From Paenibacillus sp. V4I7 (GTDB taxonomy: Bacteria > Bacillota > Bacilli > Paenibacillales > NBRC-103111), in NCBI RefSeq assembly GCF_030817275.1, contig NZ_JAUSZD010000002.1, positions 7,972,501 through 8,036,500 of the forward strand: DNA of 64,000 nucleotides, given 5' to 3'. Of the stretch, positions 34,206-42,112 are shown in pieces (positions within the stretch are counted from its first letter, which is position 1; each line of letters begins with the position of its first letter). A model generated the notes under the pieces. The model was not told the DNA's origin, did no database searches, and worked only from the letters and a program-made list of their open reading frames with translations. Made by a program: the position numbers and the translations under genes.

Positions 34206-35057
34206 ATGAAATTATCCGTGTTTACTGTAGCAACACCTGACCTGACCCCAGAAGAACTAGCAAAGGCGGCCATTGCTGCCGGGATTGAAGGCATTGAATG
34301 GCGTTTCAAAGATATTCCAGCTGACGCGGTAAATGAGAAGCCATCTTTCTGGAGAAATAATCTTTGTTCCATTGATCCGAATGGTTCAGACGAAGAATTG
34401 GAACGTTTCCGACTTGCTGCTGTTAACAATAACTTAGTGAACTTGAGTATCACCCCTTACTTAAATGCTTGTAATGTTGCAGAGACCGAGCATGTTTTCA
34501 AAACGGCTCAGAAAATAGGAGCTTCCTTCATTCGTGTTGGTGTTCCTGGCTATGACAAGAGTAAGAATTATAATGACTTATATGCAACGGCTGTGGACTA
34601 TTTACATCATGTGCAGGAATTTGCTCAGCAGTATGGCATTAAAGCCTTAACTGAAATCCACCATAATACGATCACACCAAGTGCTGGATTGGCACACCGA
34701 CTGGTTTCCAACTTCAATTCAGATTACATTGGGGTTCTGCATGATGCCGGCAACATGGTGCATGAAGGATACGAGAATTTCCGCATGGGCCTTGAGCTGC
34801 TCGGACCTTATCTAGCGCATGTTCATGTTAAAAATGCAAGATGGTTGCCAACCGGCGAAGAGCAAGAGGGTATCAAGCTCTGGAAAAGCGAGTGGGCACC
34901 ACTAAATGAAGGGATCGTCAATTGGAAGCAGCTGCTGAATGACTTAAAAGAGGTCGGCTACGATGGTTACCTTGGCATTGAAGATTTCAGCGGTCAATAT
35001 GGCTCGCAAGAGATGCTGAACAATTTTGCATCGAAAGTGAAACAATGGTTGGCATAA
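34206..35057 (+). CDS. Sugar phosphate isomerase/epimerase (AP-endonuclease-2-like TIM barrel)
   Basis: A 283-aa xylose-isomerase-like TIM barrel. Metal-site motifs in order are EGIEWRF, a TEIHHNT block, GVLHDAGNMV, HVHVKNA and YLGIEDFSG. Such enzymes isomerise or epimerise sugars or inositol derivatives. The ATG at 34206 is taken since TAGGAGG lies 8-9 bases before it; the frame upstream to 34074 runs through the repeats. It is divergent from the AraC regulator and ends at the terminator at 35077. Confidence 0.88.
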   Translation: MKLSVFTVATPDLTPEELAKAAIAAGIEGIEWRFKDIPADAVNEKPSFWRNNLCSIDPNGSDEELERFRLAAVNNNLVNLSITPYLNACNVAETEHVFKTAQKIGASFIRVGVPGYDKSKNYNDLYATAVDYLHHVQEFAQQYGIKALTEIHHNTITPSAGLAHRLVSNFNSDYIGVLHDAGNMVHEGYENFRMGLELLGPYLAHVHVKNARWLPTGEEQEGIKLWKSEWAPLNEGIVNWKQLLNDLKEVGYDGYLGIEDFSGQYGSQEMLNNFASKVKQWLA

Positions 35058-35076
35058 ATAATGGTATGGTTATAGG

Positions 35077-35110
35077 AGTCTCACTCGTCTTCAGCGAGTG
35101 GGGCTTTTTT
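35077..35110 (+). terminator. Rho-independent terminator
   Basis: AGTCTCACTCG and CGAGTGGGGCT pair around a TCTTCAG-type loop and run into six Ts. Confidence 0.85.
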
Positions 35111-35198
35111 CAGTTGAATGCCCATGGTTGATTAGTAGCCCTTGCTTTGTGTAAGATGGAACTCAGGAATACTGGGCATTGCATAAAGGAGGGGAACC

Positions 35199-35864
35199 AT
35201 GGCGCGCTCGAAGTCGCTCTGGTTACTATTGTTATGGTTTATAATCGCTGTCGCCGGTCTGCTCGTTTTGAAATGGACTGGTGTATGGGAGCGCTTGGAT
35301 CTAGATTGGCTGACTGATTGGCTCCGTGACTTAGGTCCACTTGGCGGGCTGCTATATATTATTGTTTACACGCTTCGTCCATTGGTGTTATTTCCGGCGA
35401 CACCGTTGACCCTATATGGGGGCTATGTGTTTGGCGCTTTCTGGGGAACGATCTATGATATCATTGGGGCTGGCGCTGGGGCGTTGCTTTCTTTCTATAT
35501 TACGCGCAAATGGGGCCGCAACAGCTTTCAGCGAATTTTGCGAAATAAGAAGCTGCAGTCTTTCGACCAGAAGGCAGAAGAAAAAGGGTTTGTGGTCGTC
35601 CTTTATATGCGTCTAATGCCTTTCTTTCCTTTCGATGGCGTAAGTTATGGGGCAGGACTGTCCAAAATTCGTTTTTGGGACTATACGTGGGGAACGTTGA
35701 TTGGTATAATTCCTGGTGCCGTTGTTTATAACGTTTTTGGTGCATCACTGCAAGACATTGGGTCGGGTAAGTTTTATGCCGCAGTGGGGATGTACATCGC
35801 TTTTGCGTTAATACCGCTGCTCTTAAAAAAGACACAGGCTATAAGAACTCGCGACCGGGCATAG
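35199..35864 (+). CDS. TVP38/TMEM64 (DedA-like) membrane protein
   Basis: A 221-aa membrane protein with about five to six hydrophobic segments and the VTT/DedA-type core: RPLVLFPATPLTLYGGYVFG, then a GAGALLSFYITRKWGR re-entrant region, and LMPFFPFDGVSYGAGL. Family members act in lipid scrambling or envelope homeostasis. AAAGGAGGGG precedes the start. It lies 36 bp upstream of a PAP2 phosphatase, a pairing that fits lipid-carrier recycling (inference). Confidence 0.88.
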   Translation: MARSKSLWLLLLWFIIAVAGLLVLKWTGVWERLDLDWLTDWLRDLGPLGGLLYIIVYTLRPLVLFPATPLTLYGGYVFGAFWGTIYDIIGAGAGALLSFYITRKWGRNSFQRILRNKKLQSFDQKAEEKGFVVVLYMRLMPFFPFDGVSYGAGLSKIRFWDYTWGTLIGIIPGAVVYNVFGASLQDIGSGKFYAAVGMYIAFALIPLLLKKTQAIRTRDRA

Positions 35865-35900
35865 CATAAAGAAAAGATCATTGTGGGGGAGAATGGGGTC

Positions 35901-36584
35901 ATGCAGGGGAAATCGTTGTACAAAGATTTATTTTGGGGGTTTGGGGCAGCGTGCGTGTTGTTAATCGGTTTCGTTCTATTTTCTCAAAGCTTGTCATCCA
36001 GCTGGTTAAAGGAATTTGACGAGAATATAGGTAGTGCTGTACGTTCACTGAGGAGTGACGCTGTAACACCGGTTGCTTTATTTTTTACGATAATGGGAAA
36101 AGCGATAACAGAATTCATTGTATTCGTTGTTGTAGCCCTCATCCTGCTGATCAAATTTAAGCACAAATGGGAGACACTTGTACTGCTCATTGGTGTATTG
36201 ACAGCATGGGGGTTGAATCAACTTCTTAAAGATCTATTTCAGCGTGACCGCCCTGCGGGAATGCGATTGATTGAGGAAAACAGCTTCAGCTTCCCAAGTG
36301 GACATGCGATGGTATCCATCCTGTTCTATGGACTGATCGGCTACTTATTATGGGTCAACGTGCGTAAAATATGGAAGGCAGCCTGGCTAATCCCGGTTGT
36401 TACTATTGTTGTTGTCGTATGTATCGGGCTAAGCCGGATTTATCTAGGTGTTCATTATCCAAGTGATGTACTGGCAGGGTTTGCAGCTGGCGGTGCCGGA
36501 CTCATTGGATGTATCATGGCGATTCACCGTATCAGAACGAGAAAGATACGAAGCATACTTAGATCGGAACAGCTGCGCGGCTGA
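35901..36584 (+). CDS. PAP2 family lipid phosphatase
   Basis: A 227-aa membrane phosphatase. All three PAP2 signatures are visible: K-x6-RP (KDLFQRDRPAG), PSGH (SFPSGHAM) and SR-x5-H-x3-D (SRIYLGVHYPSD). It would dephosphorylate a lipid phosphate such as undecaprenyl or phosphatidylglycerol phosphate on the outer face of the membrane. The ATG at 35901 is preferred (GGGGGAG nine bases before) over the GTG at 35883. The terminator follows at 36626. Confidence 0.92.
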   Translation: MQGKSLYKDLFWGFGAACVLLIGFVLFSQSLSSSWLKEFDENIGSAVRSLRSDAVTPVALFFTIMGKAITEFIVFVVVALILLIKFKHKWETLVLLIGVLTAWGLNQLLKDLFQRDRPAGMRLIEENSFSFPSGHAMVSILFYGLIGYLLWVNVRKIWKAAWLIPVVTIVVVVCIGLSRIYLGVHYPSDVLAGFAAGGAGLIGCIMAIHRIRTRKIRSILRSEQLRG

Positions 36585-36625
36585 GTTTAACTCGTTAGAA
36601 AGCATACATCGATTGAGGTAAACAC

Positions 36626-36660
36626 AAAAGGCCGTCAGGATTATCCTGACGGCCTTTTTC
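36626..36660 (+). terminator. Rho-independent terminator after the PAP2 gene
   Basis: AAAAGGCCGTCAGGA and TCCTGACGGCCTTTTT form a long perfect stem with a TTA-sized loop. Confidence 0.95.
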
Positions 36661-36822
36661 AACCTTCTCTTCCAACTTGATCTGTACGGAGACATCCTCT
36701 AAAGTCAGCACATCTTCGATGAGTGGGTATCTCCCTGAAGATGGGGACGGCATAGAGCAAAAACTTTATGAATAGATGAGATTCGTTAGGTGAAAATTTT
36801 AACTGTTTCTAAATGTATACCA

Positions 36823-36851
36823 TTGTCAAAAGAAGATAATCGATTTATACT
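36823..36851 (+). promoter_or_regulatory. Sigma-A promoter of the aldo/keto reductase operon
   Basis: TTGTCA and TATACT are separated by 17 bp. Two operator-like palindromes lie 23 and 80 bp downstream of the -10 box. The 36661-37142 gap holds no gene apart from this control region. Confidence 0.75.
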
Positions 36852-36873
36852 ATGAACCAGAAGCACAGTCAAT

Positions 36874-36951
36874 TTTCTGGTAGCGATACCAGAAAGTGCA
36901 TTGTTTATTCAAATACAACATGTAACGCTGATTCTGGAATCGATACCAGAA
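36874..36951. promoter_or_regulatory. Two palindromic operator-like sites
   Basis: Site 1 (36874-36895) is a perfect dyad, TTTCTGGTA / TACCAGAAA around GCGA. Site 2 (36932-36951) reads TTCTGG-AATCGATA-CCAGAA. The shared core is TTCTGG(T/A)A(G/T)CGATACCAGAA with the central CG typical of LacI-family sites. The starts are about 57 bp apart, just downstream of the promoter, as expected for a repressor. No LacI gene is in the window. Confidence 0.75.
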
Positions 36952-37003
36952 AAGAAGATGAATACTTCGACATAAAAACCATCTGCGACTAATTCTAATA
37001 AAA

Positions 37004-37018
37004 ATGGAAGCGCTTCAT
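37004..37018. promoter_or_regulatory. Candidate cre (CcpA) site
   Basis: ATGGAAGCGCTTCAT is a near-perfect palindrome that matches the cre consensus WTGNAANCGNWNNCW except at one position. It lies in the leader of the aldo/keto reductase operon, suiting catabolite repression of a sugar pathway. Confidence 0.45.
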
Positions 37019-37142
37019 CAAAGCGTAAAAGTGGCAGATACCTGTTGGCGGTCGATGTGACCCATTTTACGCCAGAGGATTTGAATAGAGCGGCCATACT
37101 CACATCTGATTGAAGCGGTTTGAGTTTGAAGGAGGATTCAGG

Positions 37143-38084
37143 ATGAGATATATGAATATCAAGGGCGTAGACAAACCCATTTCCCGGTTGTTCATGGGAA
37201 CGGGAGATTTAAGAAAATTGGAAGAGCCAGAACGGATGATGCTGGATGGTTACATTCACGCTGGCGGCAATGCCTTCGATACTGCCCATCAATATCGCGG
37301 GAAAGAACTAGTTCTCGGCCAATGGCTTGCGGAGCAGATGAACCGGGAAAAGGTAGTCATTCTAACAAAGGGTGCTCATCATGATGACGGCAGTCCGGGT
37401 CCACGGGTAAATCCGGAAGCCATCCGTAAGGATTTAACGGAGAGTCTGGAGCGGCTAGGAACGGAGTATGTCGATCTCTATGCGCTGCACCGAGATGATC
37501 CGGAGGTAGCGGTCGGACCGATCATCGAAGAGCTGAATGCACACCTTGAAGCCAAGCGAATCCGAGCTATTGGAGCATCTAATTGGTCGTATAAGCGAAT
37601 TCAGGAAGCGAATGAGTACGCGGATGACCATAAACTCATAGGTTTTTCATTCAGCAGTCCGAATCTTAGTCTTGCTAAGCCAAACGTTCCCCGATGGGAG
37701 GGCTGTGTTTCGGCAGATGAGAAGACCTGCGGTTGGCATTCGGTCAATCAGCTGCCATTGTTGGCATGGTCCGCCCAAGCTGGTGGATTTTTCTCAGGAA
37801 ATTTCACACCAGACAATCGTGCGGATGAGGAAATGGTACGCGTGTACTACAGTGAAAACAACTGGGAACGTTATCGTCGTGCCGCGAAGCTGGCGGAAGA
37901 AAAGCAGGTTTCACCGATTCAAATTGCCTTATCATACGTTCTTAATCAGTCATTCCCGACCTGTGCAATCATTGGGCCTCGAAACCCGGAGGAGCTAGAT
38001 TCCTCTATACAAGCTATGAATCTGCCTTTAACTAAGCAAGAGGTCGAATGGTTGGATTTGAAAAGGGAGGAGATTGCGGAATGA
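37143..38084 (+). CDS. Aldo/keto reductase
   Basis: A 313-aa AKR-superfamily oxidoreductase. The tetrad is visible: Asp in GNAFDTAHQYRG with the following Tyr, Lys in ILTKGAHH, and His in LYALHRDDP. NADP-binding residues lie in the C-terminal IGPRNPEELDSS block. The ATG at 37143 with GGAGGATTCAGG is used. It overlaps the next gene by four bases (ATGA). The control region with promoter, two palindromes and a cre-like site suggests sugar-induced, catabolite-repressed expression. Confidence 0.9.
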   Translation: MRYMNIKGVDKPISRLFMGTGDLRKLEEPERMMLDGYIHAGGNAFDTAHQYRGKELVLGQWLAEQMNREKVVILTKGAHHDDGSPGPRVNPEAIRKDLTESLERLGTEYVDLYALHRDDPEVAVGPIIEELNAHLEAKRIRAIGASNWSYKRIQEANEYADDHKLIGFSFSSPNLSLAKPNVPRWEGCVSADEKTCGWHSVNQLPLLAWSAQAGGFFSGNFTPDNRADEEMVRVYYSENNWERYRRAAKLAEEKQVSPIQIALSYVLNQSFPTCAIIGPRNPEELDSSIQAMNLPLTKQEVEWLDLKREEIAE

Positions 38085-38836
38085 TTAAACATAAATTGGC
38101 TGCGCAATTATATACCTTGAGAAACGAATTGAAAAAAGATTTCCCAAGCGTGCTGAAAGAGGTCAAAAAGATGGGATGGGCGGCCGTCCAAATCGATGGG
38201 TTACATGGAAACCCCGCGAAAGATATTGCTGCGGTTATGAAGGAAATCGGATTGCAAACGGCTGGCATGCATGTCGGTTTGGATCGATTGAAGAACGATA
38301 TGGACGCCGTATTGGAGGAGGCTCGCCTTTTCGATACGAAGGATCTGATCTGCCATTCCCTCCCGGATGGGCTGCAGAATCCAGAAGGGTATGGTAGTGT
38401 GCGTCGCGATTTGCAGCAGGCAGCTTCCAAAGTCAGTGGCTTGGGATACCGCGTAGGTTATCATAATCACGATTTTGAATTTCATACGACAATCGATGGG
38501 AAATTTGCTTTGGAATATTTGCTTGATGATCCGGCTATTTATGCAGAGATTGACACCTACTGGGTAAAAAAAGCGGAACAAGATCCGCTATCCTTCATCC
38601 AAAATTATGCTTTTCGTATGCCGATCCTCCATCTGAAGGACATTACGGCAGACGAAAGAAAATATTTCGCTGAAATCGGAACTGGATTGATTGATTTCGC
38701 ACCGATCCTGAAGTGGGGATTGCAAAATGGGGTAGAATGGTTCGCTGTTGAGCAAGATTATTGCCCTGGAAACCCGATGGATAGTTTGGCGTTAAGTTAT
38801 ACCAATTTGCTCAAGATAGAGAAATTGATTCACTGA
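38081..38836 (+). CDS. Sugar phosphate isomerase/epimerase
   Basis: A 251-aa xylose-isomerase-like TIM barrel, starting MIKHKLAAQLYTLRNELKKD. Metal/catalytic motifs are VGYHNHDFEF, YAEIDTYWVKKA, ILHLKDI and WFAVEQDYCPG. It is translationally coupled to the aldo/keto reductase (ATGA), with GGGAGGAG upstream. Together they look like a small pathway for an unusual or keto sugar or inositol; the substrate cannot be told. A gene remnant with a good ribosome site follows 24 bp later. Confidence 0.88.
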   Translation: MIKHKLAAQLYTLRNELKKDFPSVLKEVKKMGWAAVQIDGLHGNPAKDIAAVMKEIGLQTAGMHVGLDRLKNDMDAVLEEARLFDTKDLICHSLPDGLQNPEGYGSVRRDLQQAASKVSGLGYRVGYHNHDFEFHTTIDGKFALEYLLDDPAIYAEIDTYWVKKAEQDPLSFIQNYAFRMPILHLKDITADERKYFAEIGTGLIDFAPILKWGLQNGVEWFAVEQDYCPGNPMDSLALSYTNLLKIEKLIH

Positions 38837-38860
38837 AATCGATAGGAGGAGAGATTCGAT

Positions 38861-39057
38861 ATGTTTTTACAGAATCGAAGCTGGAAGCGAGGGTGCGAGA
38901 ATTAAGCGAAACCCGGTATCGCGATGAGGTGCCTTTGGAGCGGTTTTCAGCTGCGGAAGACGATCAGTTGCAGTTTGTACAACATCATTCAACCGAGAAT
39001 AGGGATTCATTCATCCAGCAACCTCATGTGAGCCTATATGATGATGGATTCCGATAA
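38861..39057 (+). pseudogene. Broken third gene of the operon, probably an N-terminal fragment of a glycoside hydrolase (alpha-mannosidase-like)
   Basis: An ATG at 38861 follows AGGAGGAG, as for a real gene, but the frame stops after 14 codons. One base is missing in the T-run at 38864-38868; beyond it a good frame reads TESKLEARVRELSETRYRD followed by about 45 residues to TAA at 39055-39057. The opening resembles the N-terminus of bacterial alpha-mannosidases (GH38); the remaining ~1000 residues are absent. It is a truncated and frameshifted remnant. The family guess is from memory of the N-terminal pattern. Confidence 0.5.
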
Positions 39058-39180
39058 CACTCAATTAAAGAAAAAAGTGCATTGAAAAATTATTGTTTGG
39101 CAAAAAGACCGGCATAAAATTTCCCCGTAACCATACACTTTTAGTAAGTAAGAGGAATTGAGATGTTAAAATTCACAATC

Positions 39181-39212
39181 GGGGACAACGCCATTAGGGG
39201 TTTGTCCTTTTT
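39181..39212 (+). terminator. Weak terminator-like hairpin
   Basis: GGGGACAA and TTTGTCC pair over a 13-nt loop and are followed by TTTTTC. It is placed after the gene remnant and before the LLM oxidoreductase gene. Confidence 0.45.
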
Positions 39213-39277
39213 CTTTTGTTGGTCGGACGTTGTATAATCAAGATCATCGGCAGATGACTCAGAAAGAAGGGATGACA

Positions 39278-40306
39278 ATGCTGAAGCTAAGTATTCTTGA
39301 TCAGTCACCGGTATCATCCGGGTTTACGCATAGCGAGGCGTTACAGCAAACAATTGGGTTGGCTCAGGTGGCCGACCGTCTCGGTTACACCCGATTCTGG
39401 GTGTCAGAGCATCATAACTCGGCAGGCCTTGCAGGCTCCTCGCCAGAGGTGCTTCTCTCCACACTGGCTGCCCGCACTAGTCGTATTCGACTCGGCTCCG
39501 GCGGCGTATTACTGCCCCATTACAGCCCCTACAAGGTCGCTGAGAATTTCCGTATGCTCGAGGCGCTCTACCCGGGGCGCATCGACCTTGGCATCGGGCG
39601 TGCGCCCGGAGGCACGCCGCATACGGCCAAAGCGCTGCGAGGCATCAGCGCTGATATGTTCGAAGGACTTGAGCGGTTTCCAGCACAAGTCACAGATCTA
39701 CTAGGGTTCCTCGCCGACTCGGTGGAACCCGGGCATGTGTTCGAGGGCATCCGCGCCACCCCTTTGGTGGACTCGATGCCCCAGGTGTGGCTGCTCGGCT
39801 CCACCGGGCAGAGCGGGGTGTATGCCTCGCAAGCAGGCGCAGCGTTCTGCTTCGCGCACTTCATCAACGGAGCGGGAGGACAGCATGCGGTGCGCAGCTA
39901 CCGCAGCTCGTTCCGACCGTCCGCGCTGAATGTCGTGCCGCAGGCGACGGTGTGCATCTACGTGCTGTGCGCTGAGACGCAGGCGGAGGCCGAGGGGCTT
40001 GCGGCTTCGATTGATTTGCGCATTCTGCAAATGGAAAAAGGCGAATTCACAGGAGTGAAATCGCCCGAAGAAGCGGCTAATTATGTATACTCAGATTGGG
40101 ACCATACAAGGGTAAGGGACAATCGATCCCGTATGATCATTGGTGATCCGAACCAAGTAAGGGAGCAGGTGCTGAACCTAGCCGAAAGCTACCAAGTTGA
40201 CGAAGTGATGGTGGTGGCCGGCGGCTATCGTTTTGAGACGAGAATGCAAACAATTAAATTGTTGGCAGAAGCTTTTAATCTTGAGATGAAGCAGCATGCA
40301 TTTTAA
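39278..40306 (+). CDS. LLM class flavin-dependent oxidoreductase
   Basis: A 342-aa luciferase-like TIM-barrel monooxygenase. It starts KLSILDQSPVSSG, a pattern of the MsnO8/YwcH-like LLM group, and carries FWVSEHHN, GSGGVLLPHYSPYKVAE and the phosphate-binding GRIDLGIGRAPGG. It would use reduced FMN to oxygenate an unknown substrate. The ATG at 39278 is chosen (AGAAGG 7-8 bases before). It is convergent with the next minus-strand gene, nine bases apart. Confidence 0.92.
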   Translation: MLKLSILDQSPVSSGFTHSEALQQTIGLAQVADRLGYTRFWVSEHHNSAGLAGSSPEVLLSTLAARTSRIRLGSGGVLLPHYSPYKVAENFRMLEALYPGRIDLGIGRAPGGTPHTAKALRGISADMFEGLERFPAQVTDLLGFLADSVEPGHVFEGIRATPLVDSMPQVWLLGSTGQSGVYASQAGAAFCFAHFINGAGGQHAVRSYRSSFRPSALNVVPQATVCIYVLCAETQAEAEGLAASIDLRILQMEKGEFTGVKSPEEAANYVYSDWDHTRVRDNRSRMIIGDPNQVREQVLNLAESYQVDEVMVVAGGYRFETRMQTIKLLAEAFNLEMKQHAF

Positions 40307-40314
40307 GGAAACGA

Positions 40315-40623
40315 TTAACGGCTTGTACTCGGCCGCTTATCGATTTCTTGTGTGACAATGAAGGCTAGCTCCTCATTGCCGAATAATGATAGTACGCCTA
40401 GTACAGTGTCATCAGGGACTTCACCGGCTTCATCTTTGGGAACCGTTAAATCAAGGGCTTGCTGCAGCGATTCGTTATTAGGCTGGTCGGGATAGGCGCT
40501 ATGATAAAGCGCAGCAGGATCCAAATCATGGTTGATACACCATTGTGCAAAAACGAGGATCATCATATGCTCTTCACGTTTGTAATTCTCGATCATTTGC
40601 TCTTCTAATTGTTTATTATTCAT
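40315..40623 (-). CDS. Conserved small acidic protein, function unknown
   Basis: A 102-aa acidic soluble protein with no membrane segment. It begins MNNKQLEEQMIENYKREEHM, has a helical region with W-C-I-N-H-D, and a C-terminal part DDTVLGVLSLFGNEELAFIV. The start follows AAGGAGATG. It looks like a real Bacillales gene by codon use and ribosome site, but no domain is recognised. It is divergent from the IF-3 paralogue, sharing a 76-bp promoter region. Confidence 0.7.
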   Translation of the reverse strand: MNNKQLEEQMIENYKREEHMMILVFAQWCINHDLDPAALYHSAYPDQPNNESLQQALDLTVPKDEAGEVPDDTVLGVLSLFGNEELAFIVTQEIDKRPSTSR

Positions 40624-40699
40624 ATTTGTATAGACATCTCCTTAAACAACCTCTTCCTGTTGATGGGTTCATTATAGCGAAAGATTAGGTGTAATCACA

Positions 40700-41185
40700 A
40701 TGATTAAGAATGAGAAAATCAAAGCATCCGAGGTTCATGTTACGGGATTACTTGGCGAAGATTTGGGCGTAATGTCCACGAAGGAAGCATTGCTGCTAGC
40801 GAAGCAGCTGAAAGTGGATTTAATCTGTACCTCGCTCATGAGCAGTCCTCCTCCTTGTAAGCTCATTGGTGCTGGGCAAGCGAAGCAAGAAGCACTGCAG
40901 GAAAAGCAGCAGGCCCGCAAGCGGGAGCAAGCACCGAAGGTCAAGGAGCTCCGCTTAACACCTCACATCGAAGATCATGACTTGGAGACGAAGAGGCAGC
41001 AGGCAGAGCGCATTCTGCATGGCGGTGACGCTGTGCTGCTGGTCGTGAAGATCTCAGGCAAAGAAGGCGCGAAGGCGAAAGAACTGCTTGAGATGCTGAC
41101 CAAAGATTTGAGCTCGCATGGGCGTAAGCACACAGGCATTCAGCTTAGCGGTAAGCAAGCGGCTGTGCAGCTGGATCCATTATAA
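40700..41185 (+). CDS. Translation initiation factor IF-3 paralogue
   Basis: A 161-aa protein with the two-domain plan of IF-3: an N-terminal domain (KNEKIKASEVHVTGLLGEDLGVMSTKEALLLAKQ), a Lys/Arg-rich linker helix, and a C-terminal domain beginning ELRLTPHIEDHDLETK. The usual PPVCRIMDYGKY motif is changed to PPPCKLIGAGQA, and the C-terminal half is more divergent than in true IF-3. It stands alone, without the rpmI-rplT partners of infC. It is probably a second, specialised copy that could act on ribosomes or starts under some condition; this is inference. Confidence 0.85.
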   Translation: MIKNEKIKASEVHVTGLLGEDLGVMSTKEALLLAKQLKVDLICTSLMSSPPPCKLIGAGQAKQEALQEKQQARKREQAPKVKELRLTPHIEDHDLETKRQQAERILHGGDAVLLVVKISGKEGAKAKELLEMLTKDLSSHGRKHTGIQLSGKQAAVQLDPL

Positions 41186-41546
41186 GCGGTGGTTGGCGAT
41201 ATCGTGAGCGGTGGGGAAGGTTGTCCAATCATACATTAGGTGCACCGGAGTACAGCAGCAGCAACTCCCCATACAAGAAGTGTGGTTTGCAAGTCGGATC
41301 GTCTTGCCAAGGTGTGTTCGAGTAAAATCAAAGGGCCGTCAGGATGAAAAACTTCCATGACGGTTTTTTTGCGAGTTAAAACCAGTGAACTTTGTGATAC
41401 TCGGATGGCATTAGTTCGTTTTTGGCAAAGATCACACGTATACTGAGGAAATGCAATGCTTGGTGCATGACCATGTGGGGAATAAACTCATATAATACGG
41501 TAGAATGATAAACATTAAACCTGATTAATGGATATGAGGGAGACTT
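41186..41546. other. Gene-free stretch with one terminator
   Basis: Between the IF-3 paralogue and the next gene only a terminator (41336) was recognised. The next gene's ribosome site GAGGGAGA lies at the right edge. No small frame with a ribosome site or RNA motif was seen. Confidence 0.5.
41336..41370 (+). terminator. Rho-independent terminator
   Basis: CCGTCA and TGACGG pair with inner GGA/TCC support and are followed by seven Ts. It lies about 150 bp past the IF-3 paralogue stop. Confidence 0.75.
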
Positions 41547-42041
41547 ATGAATAAAAACGAGGCTGAGAAAAAGGCGATGGAACTAACAGCCATTGACATA
41601 TTTATAGAGTTGTACAATAGGAATAATAATATATCTTTGCGCATGTTAAGGCAGCAAGAGAAGCCTGATGCTTTGTTGGAGGATATAAGGCAGAATCGTA
41701 CAGGTCTAGAAGTGACCCATCTGTTCTACGATACCGAAGAGGCACGGCTGATGTTGTCGCGCTCCGAACTTACAAAGCCTGGAGCTGAAGTGTTGGATAC
41801 ATTCATTAATGTCATTAATGACCGAATAAGAAATAAAGAAGAGAAATTCAAGGGGTATTCTCATGAACACCCTTGCATGCTCCTAATTCGTAATGTATCC
41901 CTGCTTTTTGGAATGTCAGATGTATTAGGAAAAAAACATAAGCTGGTCCTTCCGCGAGGTCAGTTTACAGATGTTTGGCTGCTATCCAGAGATTTCACGC
42001 CTGATTGGCTGTTGATTAATTTATATGAAATCGAGGGGTAA
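41547..42041 (+). CDS. Hypothetical protein, perhaps nuclease-like
   Basis: A 164-aa charged soluble protein with a GAGGGAGA site three bases before ATG. The stretch KPDALLEDI followed about ten residues later by TGLEVTHLF has the loose shape of a PD-(D/E)xK site (P-D, then E-x-T), but this is weak and no Lys is in the usual place. The C-terminus is hydrophobic beta-like (TDVWLLSRDFTPDWLLINLY). There is no clear partner: the next gene begins 71 bp later. Confidence 0.55.
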   Translation: MNKNEAEKKAMELTAIDIFIELYNRNNNISLRMLRQQEKPDALLEDIRQNRTGLEVTHLFYDTEEARLMLSRSELTKPGAEVLDTFINVINDRIRNKEEKFKGYSHEHPCMLLIRNVSLLFGMSDVLGKKHKLVLPRGQFTDVWLLSRDFTPDWLLINLYEIEG

Positions 42042-42112
42042 ATTCAAGTTGAACCCATATATTAAATAACAAGGAGGATATTAGCAATTAACATAAGGCC
42101 TGGAGGAGTTTA

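Noticed and set aside
36998..37110. Short coding-like frame ending in VTHFTPEDLNRAAILTSD
   Set aside because: Only about 45 open codons, no start or ribosome site, and it lies in the leader of the aldo/keto reductase operon. It might be a gene remnant but cannot be supported.
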